Source of the DNA: Treponema pectinovorum
GTDB lineage: Bacteria > Spirochaetota > Spirochaetia > Treponematales > Treponemataceae
Assembly: GCF_900497595.1 (NCBI RefSeq)
Contig: NZ_UFQO01000001.1
Span: 434,001-498,000, forward strand
Direction: 5' to 3'
Length of the DNA stretch: 64,000 bases
This document shows, piece after piece, positions 34,833 to 43,436 of the stretch. The notes below the pieces were generated by a model. That model ran no database searches. It was not told the DNA's origin and saw nothing but the letters and a program-made list of their open reading frames with translations. The position numbers and the translations under genes were made by a program. Position 1 is the stretch's first letter, and the number at the start of each line of letters is the position of its first letter.

Positions 34833-35831
34833 CTACTCTAATGCAGCAAAAGCCTCAACAAGCGATTTTACATCAGCCATACTTGAAGTGTAGCCTTGAA
34901 CAACAGGTGCAACGGCAGCACGGAAAGGAGCTTTATCAACTTCATAGAACTGAACATTCATCTTTTCTGCTGCTTCTTTCTTTGCTTCTTCTACAGATGC
35001 TCTCCAAAGTCCTTTATGGTATTCGGTAGATTCAAGTGCAGCTTCCTGAATAATATTTTGCTGCTGAGGTGTCAATGAATTCCACACTTTTGTGCTTACA
35101 ACGAGGATGTCTGGAATACGAGTGTGTTCATCAAAACTGTAATGTTTACAAACTTCACCGTGTCGTCCACCAACTGTAAGAGCGGTTTCGTTATTTTCTG
35201 TACCGTCAATTACACCACTCTGCAAAGCTGTATAAACTTCTCCAAATGACATACTGATAGGAGTACCTCCCATCGCTCTAACCATATCTGTTTGAGACTG
35301 GTAGCCCATTACACGAATTTTTAGACCGTTAAGATCAGATGGCTTTAAAATTGGGCGGTTCTTTGTATAGAAGTTTCTTGCTCCAGAATCGTAGAATGTA
35401 AGCCCTCTAAATCCGATACCATCAGTTGAAGTATAAAGTCTTTTTACAGCATCGCTTTCCATGCATTTGTAGTAGTGTGCTTCATTAGCAAAAACATACG
35501 GAAGTGTAAATGCATTGTAACCTTCGCTGTAAGTTGTCAAAGCAGCAGCAGAAACTTTTGTCATACCAAGAGCGCCAACCTTCAACTGCTCAAGTTCTTC
35601 TGCTTCTCCACCTAACTGTCCATTTGGGTAGATTTGAATTGTAATTTCACCATCAGATTTTGCACTTACACGGTTTGCAAAGTCCGTTAAAGCGATGTGA
35701 ACAGAGTGCTTCTCGTTGAGATTGTGTGCAAGTTTAATTTCTATATTTTTGCCTTTTTTCCCACTGCACGATGTAAAAGCAAACAATCCCAAAACTGCCA
35801 AGCTAGCAGCTCCAAATTTAATCTTATTCAT
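34833..35831 (-). CDS. dctP: TRAP transporter substrate-binding lipoprotein DctP (copy 1)
   Basis: From the ATG at 35831 (behind AAAGGAG) the protein has 332 residues. A longer open frame reaches upstream through the operator and is rejected. The signal peptide ends in a lipobox-like FTSC, so it is anchored as a lipoprotein. The DctP domain carries the conserved substrate-carboxylate arginine in GLKIRVMG. It is the first gene of the dctP-dctQ-dctM-GH31 operon and lies directly behind a LacI-type operator. It is about three-quarters identical to copy 2 by eye. Confidence 0.93.
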   Translation of the reverse strand: MNKIKFGAASLAVLGLFAFTSCSGKKGKNIEIKLAHNLNEKHSVHIALTDFANRVSAKSDGEITIQIYPNGQLGGEAEELEQLKVGALGMTKVSAAALTTYSEGYNAFTLPYVFANEAHYYKCMESDAVKRLYTSTDGIGFRGLTFYDSGARNFYTKNRPILKPSDLNGLKIRVMGYQSQTDMVRAMGGTPISMSFGEVYTALQSGVIDGTENNETALTVGGRHGEVCKHYSFDEHTRIPDILVVSTKVWNSLTPQQQNIIQEAALESTEYHKGLWRASVEEAKKEAAEKMNVQFYEVDKAPFRAAVAPVVQGYTSSMADVKSLVEAFAALE

Positions 35832-35847
35832 AGATACTCCTTTGTAA

Positions 35848-35872
35848 CGAAAATGTAATCGTTTACATTTCG
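35848..35872. promoter_or_regulatory. LacI-family operator upstream of dctP
   Basis: An interrupted palindrome, CGAAAATGTAATCG then TTTACATTTCG, is centred on CG. The inner halves AATGTAATC and GTTTACATT match at eight of nine positions. This is the form of LacI-family operators. The cognate regulator is probably that at 29510. Confidence 0.7.
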
Positions 35873-36080
35873 TATGATACCACCGATTTTTATTCTGTAA
35901 AGCGAAAAACAAATTATTTTTAAAGAATTATTCAAAAATATCTAAAACATATTGAATATGAGAAAGAATTCAACAAAATTTTCGCTAATCGACTTTGAAT
36001 TCCGTTTAAACATACAATTAACCAAAGGCATGCTCAAACGGAAATTCTAAAATCTTTAGCTTATTAGTTTTAAATTTGGA

Positions 36081-37070
36081 CTATTCTAAGGCAGCAAAAG
36101 CTTCAACAAGCGATTTTACATCGCTCATGCTTGATGTATATCTTTGAACAACAGGGGCAACAGCTTCGCGGAAAGGTGCTTTATCAACTTCGTAAAACTG
36201 AACGTTCATCTTTTCTGAAGCTTCGCTTTTTGCAGCCTCTATAGCCGTTCTCAAAAAACCTTTATGATACGTAGTAGATTCAACAGCTGCTTCCTGAATA
36301 ATGTTCTGCTGCTGTGGTGTCAATGAATCCCAAACTTGTGTACCTATAACAAGAATATCTGGAATACGAGTGTGTTCATCAAAACTGTAATGTTTGCATA
36401 TTTCACCGTGGCGCCCACCTAATGTAAGCACTGTTTCATTGTTTTCTGCGCCATCAATTACGCCATTCTCCAAGGCTGCATAAACTTCTGAAAAAGGCAT
36501 GGTGTTTGGAATACCACCAATAGCCCAAATCATATCCATCTGCGATTGATATCCCATTACACGAATTTTTTGACCTTTAAGATCAGAAGGTGCCAAGATT
36601 GGTTTATTTTTTGTATAGAAGTTTCTTGCTCCAGTATCATAAAATGTAATTCCCCTAAAACCTTTTTCATGAGTAGAGGTATACAATCTTTTTACAGCAT
36701 CGCTTCCCATGCATTTATATAAGTGCTCTTGATTAACAAAAACATACGGAAGAGAAAAGGCATTATAACCTTCACTGTAGGTTGCCAATGCGGTTGCAGA
36801 AACATTTGTCATTCCAAGAGTGCCAGCTTTTAACTTTTCAAGCTCTTCAGGTTCTTCCCCGAGCTGCCCATTTGGATAGATTTGAATTTCAATTTTACCA
36901 TCAGATTTTGTTTTTACACGATTAGAGAAATCTTTCAAAGCCATATGGACAGGATGTTGTTCATTGTAATTGTGTCCAAGTTTAATTTCTACTTTTTTCC
37001 CGTTGCATGACATCAAAGTGAACAGTCCCAAAACTGCAAAACCTGCAACCACACCTTTAATCTTATTCAT
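36081..37070 (-). CDS. dctP: TRAP transporter substrate-binding lipoprotein DctP (copy 2)
   Basis: A 329-residue paralogue of the dctP product at 34833, in tandem. It has a signal peptide with lipobox LMSC and the same core segments (SEGYNAFSLPYVF, GARNFYTKN, QKIRVMGYQSQ). No second dctQ/dctM pair accompanies it, so both binding proteins may share one permease and widen the substrate range. The 250-base gap to copy 1 holds the operator and an inverted repeat (35997-36047) but no gene. The start ATG 37070 is behind AAAGGAG. Confidence 0.92.
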   Translation of the reverse strand: MNKIKGVVAGFAVLGLFTLMSCNGKKVEIKLGHNYNEQHPVHMALKDFSNRVKTKSDGKIEIQIYPNGQLGEEPEELEKLKAGTLGMTNVSATALATYSEGYNAFSLPYVFVNQEHLYKCMGSDAVKRLYTSTHEKGFRGITFYDTGARNFYTKNKPILAPSDLKGQKIRVMGYQSQMDMIWAIGGIPNTMPFSEVYAALENGVIDGAENNETVLTLGGRHGEICKHYSFDEHTRIPDILVIGTQVWDSLTPQQQNIIQEAAVESTTYHKGFLRTAIEAAKSEASEKMNVQFYEVDKAPFREAVAPVVQRYTSSMSDVKSLVEAFAALE

Positions 37071-37193
37071 AAATACTCCTTTGCAGCAAAAATTTAACTA
37101 TTTAATCTTAATAATAGCATCTATTCATATTCTTAAAAGTGAAAAACGTATTTTTATTAAAAAAATTTGAAAGAAAGTATAATATGCAAAAAT

Positions 37194-38531
37194 ATGACAA
37201 GAGATTTAACGAAAGGCTCGCCAATAATAAATTTGATTCTATTTTCTATTCCACTTATTGCAGGAACTATTTTCCAGCAGTTTTATAACTTTGCCGACAC
37301 GATAATGATTGGTCGACTTGTAGGTGCAGACGCTTTGGGAGCGGTTGGAGTTTCGTATCCACTCAATTTTTTGATTTTAGGCTTTGTTCAGGGATTTACG
37401 ATTGGACTTGGAATTCCTTTAGCACACGCAATGGGAGCAAAGAATAAGACTGATTTTAATAAATATTTTTATAACGCTCTTTATATATGTTTAGCGATAA
37501 GCATAATTTTAACATTTTCGACTTTGCTGTTTTCAAAAGAACTTTTAAAACTTATTAAAACGCCAGCAGAAATTTTTGATATGGCGAAAGATTATATTTT
37601 TATCATTTTTTCTGGAATTCCATTCTCTGTTCTTTATAATTATTCCGCATCAGTTTTACGCTCAAATGGGGATTCTAAACATCCATTTTATTTTTTGGTA
37701 GCAACAAATTTTCTTAACATAATACTTGACTACATTTTTATAGGATACTTCAACTTAGGTGTAAAAGGGGCTGCTCTTGCGACAATTATGTGCCAAGCAA
37801 TCAGCACAATCTTAAACATATTTTTTATTTTAAAAAAGACGAATATCATAGAACTTTCTAAATCGAATGCACTTATTTCGAATAAGCACATAAAAGAATT
37901 GATTAAAAATGCTTTGCCTATGGGACTTGAATATTCTTTTTCTTCTGTTGGTGCAATTATAATGCAGAGTGCAATAAATACGTTGGGAACAGCAGTAATA
38001 ACAGGACAAACTGCTGGCGAAAAGATAAGGCAACTTTTTACTTTGCCCATGGAAAGCGTTGGAATGGCACAGGCAATGTATACAGGACAAAACTGGGGTG
38101 CAAAAGAATGCAAAAGGATAAAACAAGGAATCGTATCTGGAATTTTAATTCAATTTGTGTATTGCGTCGTATGTTTTATTGTAATATTTCTCTTAAAAAA
38201 TTTATTTACGTCTATTGTGCTTGGAAACGAAATAACGTCTGAATTCAATAATTCTGTAAAATACCTTTCTGTAATAAGTTGCTTTTTTATCTTTCATGGT
38301 TCTTTGATGATATTGCGAAACACCCTTCAGGGAATGGGATATTCAATAATCGCTTTGTTAAGCGGCATCTGCGAAATTATTGGTCGCGGAATTGGCTCTT
38401 TGCTTGCAATCGAAACTTTGGGCTTTTTTGGGATATGCCTTGCAAACCCTTTTGCTTGGATACTCGCACTGCTATTTTGCAGTTTAACGGTATTCCACTA
38501 TCTGCATTTAAAACTTAAACAACAATCCTAA
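37194..38531 (+). CDS. MATE family efflux transporter
   Basis: A 445-residue protein with about twelve membrane helices of the multidrug and toxic-compound extrusion family. It is driven by a sodium or proton gradient. The N-terminus MTRDLTKGSPIINLILFSIP is typical. It also shows QQFYNFADTIMIGRLVGADALGAVG and NALPMGLEYSFSSVG. The ATG at 37194 is preferred over the TTG at 37167 because it gives the family N-terminus. It faces away from dctP copy 2. The substrate is not deducible. Confidence 0.92.
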   Translation: MTRDLTKGSPIINLILFSIPLIAGTIFQQFYNFADTIMIGRLVGADALGAVGVSYPLNFLILGFVQGFTIGLGIPLAHAMGAKNKTDFNKYFYNALYICLAISIILTFSTLLFSKELLKLIKTPAEIFDMAKDYIFIIFSGIPFSVLYNYSASVLRSNGDSKHPFYFLVATNFLNIILDYIFIGYFNLGVKGAALATIMCQAISTILNIFFILKKTNIIELSKSNALISNKHIKELIKNALPMGLEYSFSSVGAIIMQSAINTLGTAVITGQTAGEKIRQLFTLPMESVGMAQAMYTGQNWGAKECKRIKQGIVSGILIQFVYCVVCFIVIFLLKNLFTSIVLGNEITSEFNNSVKYLSVISCFFIFHGSLMILRNTLQGMGYSIIALLSGICEIIGRGIGSLLAIETLGFFGICLANPFAWILALLFCSLTVFHYLHLKLKQQS

Positions 38532-38735
38532 ATGATTTTTGCGGCAAAGATAGGAGCGGTGAGCGAAGCGAAAACAAACACCTCTAAAAACATTATTTTA
38601 GCGGACAATTACATCTTGCTGTTGCTCAGATATTTTCTTGCTCGATTTTGAAAATGCTAGTGGTGTTTGGTCGTAGGCAAATGCCGTAGCCGCGGATAGC
38701 TTGGTTTTTGCTTTAGCAAAAAGCCGCCCATAAAA
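38532..38735. repeat. Non-coding region with fragment of the GC-rich intergenic repeat
   Basis: The 250-base gap contains GGAGCGGTGAGCGAAGCG near 38551 and ends with GCAAAAAGCCGCCCATAAAAA near 38716-38736. That end matches the end of the repeat at 9316-9514. The middle is unrelated AT-rich sequence. I see no gene in it. Confidence 0.6.
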
Positions 38736-38743
38736 ATTCAGGG

Positions 38744-38774
38744 CAAAAAAAACATCTGCCCTTAGAGCAGATGT
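38744..38774 (-). terminator. Rho-independent terminator of the SPOR-protein gene
   Basis: On the minus strand ACATCTGC (38774-38767) pairs with GCAGATGT (38759-38752), followed by a T run. Confidence 0.85.
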
Positions 38775-38782
38775 CATTTATT

Positions 38783-40447
38783 TTATTTTATTTTTCTTAG
38801 GAATGCGTCCTTGAAGCCATAGGAAACAAAGCGCTCTTTTATCATTCCGTATTCGTCTACTGTAAGTGGGCCTATCAAAACCTTGTAGACATTTTTTTCT
38901 TCAACAAAGGTTAGAACAACCGGATATTTATCTGCGTAGCGGCTCAAAAGTTTTTCGATGTTTTCCACGCTCGAAAGCGTTGCTATTTGAAGATAATACT
39001 TTCCTTTTTGCAAAGAAATTTCCTGTTTTACATAGTCTTGAAGTTTTTTATCTGGAGTTTTTGAAAGTTTTTCTTCTTTTGGAGAAGCTAGAGTTTCGAT
39101 AACCGCTTGATCTTCTACAGGAATAGAACGTTCATCTTCAACCTTTACAAAAGGCTCTTTTTCTGCAAGATTTTCTGTTACAGATACAGTTTCTGTTTCT
39201 GGCGAATTTTCCTCGTTTTTTCGAGTTTCTTCTTCTTTGCCAGATTCTTCAGCTGGAGGATTTAATTCTGTTGGAACAAGAACTATTGGTTCGTAACTTT
39301 CTTTTTCTTCGAATTTTTGCTCTTTGTCAATTTTTTCTTCTTCGGAAATTTTTGCACGTTCCTGAGGTTCTGGCAAAAGTTTTTCTGAGTCGACAGCTTC
39401 TTTTTCTTGTTCAACTTCTGGCAACTCTTCTTTTTCTACGCTCTCTTCCTGAATTTTTTCGTCTTGAGGCAAAGTTTCGCTTTCTACAACTTCTGGAGTG
39501 CTGGTTTCGATTTCCGGTGCTTTTTCGTCTACGATTTCTTTTTGAGAATCTTCCTCGTATTCAGGAATTTCATCGCTTACGCTTTCTAAATTTTCTTCTG
39601 CTTGGTTTGGTAAATTTTCCCTTGCAACTGCTTCGCCAATAGGTTGCGCTTCGCTTTCTACTGGTGCGATAGGTGCGCTTTCGAGTTTTTCTTCTGCAAC
39701 TGGATTTGGTTGGCTCTCGCTTTCTAAATTATCGAGTTCTGCCTTTTGTTCATCCATTGCATCTGCAGGAATTGCATCTTCTTCGATAACTTGAGGATTT
39801 TCCGTTTCGGGATTTTCAGCATTTTTTTCTGGGAGAGCTGTGCTTTCGTTGAGAAGTTCAGAGGAGTCAGAGTTCTCGATAATTTCACCTTTATTTTCTT
39901 CAACTTCAATTCGCTCTGCCTCGCTTGCGTCTTCTGCAACAATAGCTTCGGTTTGAGACTTTTCTTCTAAAGCCACGTCGTTTTCTTGAGTTTTATCTTC
40001 TTCGCTTAGGTTTTGTTCTTCTTGAGAGGTTGTTTCAGTTTCGCTTTCAGTATTTTCTGAAATTTCTGCTGGTTTTTCTTCTTCAGAAAGAACTGCAGTT
40101 CCAAATACGTTTTCGTCAAGGTTCCCTGTTCGCTTTGTAATTTTTACCTGAACATTTGAATCTTTTTTTATCGAAAGATTTTCTGCCGCTTCTGGAGAAA
40201 GCAAGATTGCAACGCCCTCGCTTGAATCTATTGAACCGAGTATTAAAACATCCACAGTGCTCCCATTTGCTGGATTTGTAACGGTAACGCTATCTCCAGG
40301 AAGATAACCTATCGTGCGGGCAAAAAGCCCCTTAGGCATCTGTCCTTCGTCTGCAACAACTGCGCGTCCATCCAACGAAGGTCTTGCAACTGCAAAAAGA
40401 ACTGTAACCGTAAAAGCAGTTAAAATGAATGAAACAATCTTTTTCAT
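38783..40447 (-). CDS. Secreted Glu/Pro-rich protein with RlpA-like and SPOR domains
   Basis: A 554-residue exported protein. Residues 1-19 are a signal peptide. Residues about 25-105 resemble an RlpA-type double-psi beta-barrel (FARTIGYLPGDSVTVTNPANG, VDVLILGSIDSSEGVAILLSP). Residues about 120-465 are an extremely glutamate-, proline- and serine-rich, probably unfolded, region. The C-terminal 85 residues are a SPOR domain (GKYYLQIATLSSVENIEKLL, YKVLIGPLTVDEYGMIKERF), which binds denuded septal peptidoglycan. It is probably a periplasmic division- or envelope-associated protein. The long acidic spacer may let it span the periplasm containing the flagella. A small secreted protein is encoded just upstream. 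Confidence 0.8.
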   Translation of the reverse strand: MKKIVSFILTAFTVTVLFAVARPSLDGRAVVADEGQMPKGLFARTIGYLPGDSVTVTNPANGSTVDVLILGSIDSSEGVAILLSPEAAENLSIKKDSNVQVKITKRTGNLDENVFGTAVLSEEEKPAEISENTESETETTSQEEQNLSEEDKTQENDVALEEKSQTEAIVAEDASEAERIEVEENKGEIIENSDSSELLNESTALPEKNAENPETENPQVIEEDAIPADAMDEQKAELDNLESESQPNPVAEEKLESAPIAPVESEAQPIGEAVARENLPNQAEENLESVSDEIPEYEEDSQKEIVDEKAPEIETSTPEVVESETLPQDEKIQEESVEKEELPEVEQEKEAVDSEKLLPEPQERAKISEEEKIDKEQKFEEKESYEPIVLVPTELNPPAEESGKEEETRKNEENSPETETVSVTENLAEKEPFVKVEDERSIPVEDQAVIETLASPKEEKLSKTPDKKLQDYVKQEISLQKGKYYLQIATLSSVENIEKLLSRYADKYPVVLTFVEEKNVYKVLIGPLTVDEYGMIKERFVSYGFKDAFLRKIK

Positions 40448-40462
40448 AAAAGCCCCTCTCTT

Positions 40463-40972
40463 CTACTTAGATTTCTTTAAGCCAGAGCTTATCTTTGATG
40501 CCACAAAACTGGCAAAATTATAGACACTGGTTTCGTTATTTTCTTTTTTACCGATTTCACTTGGTTCTGCGCTTCCACTTGAAATCAATTTTCCAGTAGA
40601 AACATCATAATTTTTCCAAGTGACATCTTTTATAAAATCTAAAAAATATGCTTTGGGATTTTGTGCACTATCGCTTGCATAATCAATTTGAACTCGGACA
40701 AAAAAGTCCATACTTCCCAAATTTGATTCAATTAGAACTCTTTTTAATTCAGCACTATCTGATTTTTCATCCGTTTTTATAAAAACAGGTGAATTTGAAA
40801 CTATATGCCCGGCTTCAAAAAAGAAATCTGCAAGAGCCTGTTCAAAAACTTCCGAAATCGCAAAAACCTTTTCTTGAACAGAAGCATTTTGCACAATCTG
40901 AAAATTTATATTTTTCGAAAATGCACAGGGCAAAAAAATAAAACCGAGTGCAAAAATAAAAATCTTTTTCAT
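40463..40972 (-). CDS. Secreted protein of unknown function
   Basis: A 169-residue protein with a clear signal peptide (MKKIFIFALGFIFLPCAFS). It has no lipobox at the likely cleavage site, and the mature part (about 150 residues) alternates helix and strand. I do not recognise the family. It is 15 bases upstream of the SPOR-protein gene, so the two are probably co-transcribed and may act together in the envelope. Confidence 0.7.
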   Translation of the reverse strand: MKKIFIFALGFIFLPCAFSKNINFQIVQNASVQEKVFAISEVFEQALADFFFEAGHIVSNSPVFIKTDEKSDSAELKRVLIESNLGSMDFFVRVQIDYASDSAQNPKAYFLDFIKDVTWKNYDVSTGKLISSGSAEPSEIGKKENNETSVYNFASFVASKISSGLKKSK

Positions 40973-41019
40973 ATCTTTATAAATATCGGAATTTGAATTT
41001 TAATGTTTAGCAAATATAT

Positions 41020-41048
41020 AAAAAAAACCGCTGGCAAAACCAGCGGTT
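41020..41048 (-). terminator. Rho-independent terminator after rpsD
   Basis: On the minus strand AACCGCTGG (41048-41040) pairs with CCAGCGGTT (41034-41026), followed by a run of T. Confidence 0.9.
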
Positions 41049-41070
41049 CTTAAAACAGGTCTTTTTAAGA

Positions 41071-41664
41071 CTATTTTGAATAGTATTCAACTACTAACTG
41101 TTCATTTATCTGTACAGGAATTTCAGAACGCAATGGAAGACGAGTAAGTTTTCCAGAGAATTTTTCTTCATCGCGGTCAAGATAATCAATTCTAGCTTTG
41201 CTATCAGAAAGCCATGACTTTTTGAACTGTTCGCTCTTCTGAGATTTCTCTCTCAAAGAGATAACCTGTCCTACCTTTACAGCGTATGAAGGAACGTTAA
41301 TCTTTTTTCCGTCAACTTGAACGTGGCAGTGTGAAACCATCTGGCGTGCCATGCGAATTGAACTTGCAAATCCAAGACGGTAAACAAGGTTGTCAAGGCG
41401 AGTTTCAAGAGAAACAAGCAACGCAACACCAGTCATTTCTGAAGATTTGTTTGCTAATTCGAAATAGCGGCGAAGTTGTCTTTCAAGAATTCCGTAATAA
41501 GCCTTTACTTTCTGTTTTTCAATCAAGTGAAGACCGTAGTCAGAAGTTTTCTTTGTTTTCTTGAAAGCTGGTGCCCCTGCTCTTTCCATAGCCTTTGGGT
41601 GTCCACAAAAGTTTACACCAAGTCTTCTACATTCCTTAAAACGAGGACCTCTTTTTGTAGCCAT
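41071..41664 (-). CDS. rpsD: 30S ribosomal protein S4
   Basis: S4 nucleates assembly of the 30S body by binding the 5' domain of 16S rRNA. The 197-residue protein has the S4 N-terminal domain and the S4 RNA-binding motif (LETRLDNLVYRLGFASSIRMARQMV, read in parts). It ends PVQINEQLVVEYYSK, the usual end. It stands alone here, away from the alpha operon. A single start at 41664 is preceded by AGGAGC. Confidence 0.97.
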   Translation of the reverse strand: MATKRGPRFKECRRLGVNFCGHPKAMERAGAPAFKKTKKTSDYGLHLIEKQKVKAYYGILERQLRRYFELANKSSEMTGVALLVSLETRLDNLVYRLGFASSIRMARQMVSHCHVQVDGKKINVPSYAVKVGQVISLREKSQKSEQFKKSWLSDSKARIDYLDRDEEKFSGKLTRLPLRSEIPVQINEQLVVEYYSK

Positions 41665-41919
41665 TTTTATGCTCCTAAAGTTTTCATCAAGTTTTTAATA
41701 TCCACAAGCCGCGCAGATATTGTTACTTGATTTTCAAAGTTATGTACTGCTTAGAGGGAAGCTAATCAGTTTGGAAAACTTAGCAGTTTTCAGCAAATTT
41801 TGCAATAGCAAAAAATATACGATGAATTTCCTATCTCTAATTCATTGTAAACAGAGAAATTATCATCATTGTAAATACTTTTTGATAATGATAAGATAAA
41901 AATCGGTGGATTCCTTTTT

Positions 41920-43422
41920 ATGTTGCAGAAAATCGATTCAAAAATATACATAATAGGCGCAGGTTTTGCAGGTCAGATGATTGCTCAAGATTTGATGCGC
42001 AAAAAAATTTTTGGATCTGTTGCAGCGTTTTTAGACGATGATAAAAAACTAATAGGAAAGTCAATCGAAGGGATTCCAGTTTTAGGCCCTGTTGCAGAAG
42101 TTGCAAGCCTTGTAAAATGCGGCGCTTTAGACGAAGCGATAATTGCAATTCCAAGCGCACCAACAGAAAAGATAAAACAGATATACGAAAATCTAAAAAA
42201 TGGTGGATTTTCACGAATACGCATTCTTCCAAGTATAAGTCAGATAATCGACGGCAAAGCGCATCTTGTTCAAACAAGGGAAATTGATCCCTTAGACATC
42301 TTAGGGCGCACTCCTGTAATAATTCCACTGCACCAAAGTTTAAAATACCTTAGAGGAAAAAGGGTCTTTGTAACTGGAGCTGGAGGTTCTATAGGTTCAG
42401 AACTTGCAAGGCAGCTTTTATCTGGAGGCGCAGAGCGACTATATCTTTTTGGCCATGGCGAAAACTCTATCGTTCAAATTTACCGAGAACTGCACGTATT
42501 GCAGCAGGAAGGTGTTGGAGAAAAAGCGACAATAGTTCCTATAATCGGCGACATGAAGGATTCCGCCTATGTAGACTACATAATAGCAAAAACCAGAGCA
42601 GATGTGATATTTCATTGTGCTGCATATAAACACGTTCCTATGCTTGAAGAAAATCCTGTTGCCGCGATAGAAAACAATGTGTTTGGCACAAAAAATCTTT
42701 TGGATTCCGCGATAAAAAATAAAGTTCAGCGTTTTGTGTTGATTTCTACAGATAAGGCTGTTGAACCAGTAAGCGTTTACGGAGCGAGCAAAACCCTTTC
42801 TGAAAAACTGGTTTTGCAATATTCAAAAAAGGCAGCGAAAAACCAAAAGTTCATGTTTGTAAGGTTTGGAAATGTTTTAGGCTCTCGCGGTTCAATTCTT
42901 CCGCTGTTTCAAAATCAGATAAAAAACGGCGGACCTGTTACAATTACCGACAAAGAAATGCAAAGATTTTTTATGACGATTCCCGAAGCCTGCTCGCTCG
43001 TTTTGCAGACTGGCGGAATTGGCTCCAATGGAAAATCATACTTGTTGGACATGGGAGAACCGATTAAAATCTATGAACTTGCAGAGCAGATAATAAAATT
43101 TTCAGGGCTTGAACCAAACAAAGATATAGACATAAAAATAATCGGTCGGCGCGAGGGAGAACGACTTTTTGAGCCGCTTTGGCTAAAAGAAGAAGAACCA
43201 AAAAAGACAAAATACGAAAAACTTTTTGAACTTAAAAATATAGAATTTGCAGACGAAAAACTCGATTCTCTTTTAGAAAATTTGTATCCAATCTGCTTTT
43301 TCGATTCAAAAAATCCAGAAGTTTTTAGAAACAAAGAAATTTTGCTGAATCTTTTGTGCAAAGCTTTTAAAAGTCTCCAGCAGTTTTATTCAAGCGAAAA
43401 GCCTTCTTCAAAAGAGCTTTAA
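41920..43422 (+). CDS. Nucleotide-sugar 4,6-dehydratase / epimerase of the CapD-WbpM-PglF group (soluble form)
   Basis: A 500-residue protein. Residues about 1-135 form a first Rossmann-like domain (KIYIIGAGFAGQMIAQDL). Residues about 140-430 form an extended short-chain dehydrogenase domain with the NAD site VFVTGAGGSIGSELARQLL, an STDKAVEPVSVYGASK catalytic stretch and VRFGNVLGSRGSILPLF. Full-length WbpM/PglF proteins start with four membrane helices; none are seen here. Members remove water from UDP-GlcNAc-type sugars, the first step to amino-sugars such as pseudaminic, bacillosamine or legionaminic types. An aminotransferase gene follows, which fits. The exact substrate is not known. Confidence 0.88.
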   Translation: MLQKIDSKIYIIGAGFAGQMIAQDLMRKKIFGSVAAFLDDDKKLIGKSIEGIPVLGPVAEVASLVKCGALDEAIIAIPSAPTEKIKQIYENLKNGGFSRIRILPSISQIIDGKAHLVQTREIDPLDILGRTPVIIPLHQSLKYLRGKRVFVTGAGGSIGSELARQLLSGGAERLYLFGHGENSIVQIYRELHVLQQEGVGEKATIVPIIGDMKDSAYVDYIIAKTRADVIFHCAAYKHVPMLEENPVAAIENNVFGTKNLLDSAIKNKVQRFVLISTDKAVEPVSVYGASKTLSEKLVLQYSKKAAKNQKFMFVRFGNVLGSRGSILPLFQNQIKNGGPVTITDKEMQRFFMTIPEACSLVLQTGGIGSNGKSYLLDMGEPIKIYELAEQIIKFSGLEPNKDIDIKIIGRREGERLFEPLWLKEEEPKKTKYEKLFELKNIEFADEKLDSLLENLYPICFFDSKNPEVFRNKEILLNLLCKAFKSLQQFYSSEKPSSKEL

Positions 43423-43436
43423 TTTTAGAGGTGTTT

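Noticed and set aside
35997-36047. Inverted repeat GAATTCCGTTT/AAACGGAAATTC as a terminator of dctP copy 2
   Set aside because: The stem is interrupted, the loop is long and no T run follows on the minus strand.
39271-39970. Open frames opposite the Glu-rich SPOR gene
   Set aside because: They are Phe/Leu-rich antisense shadows that arise automatically opposite GAA-rich codons.
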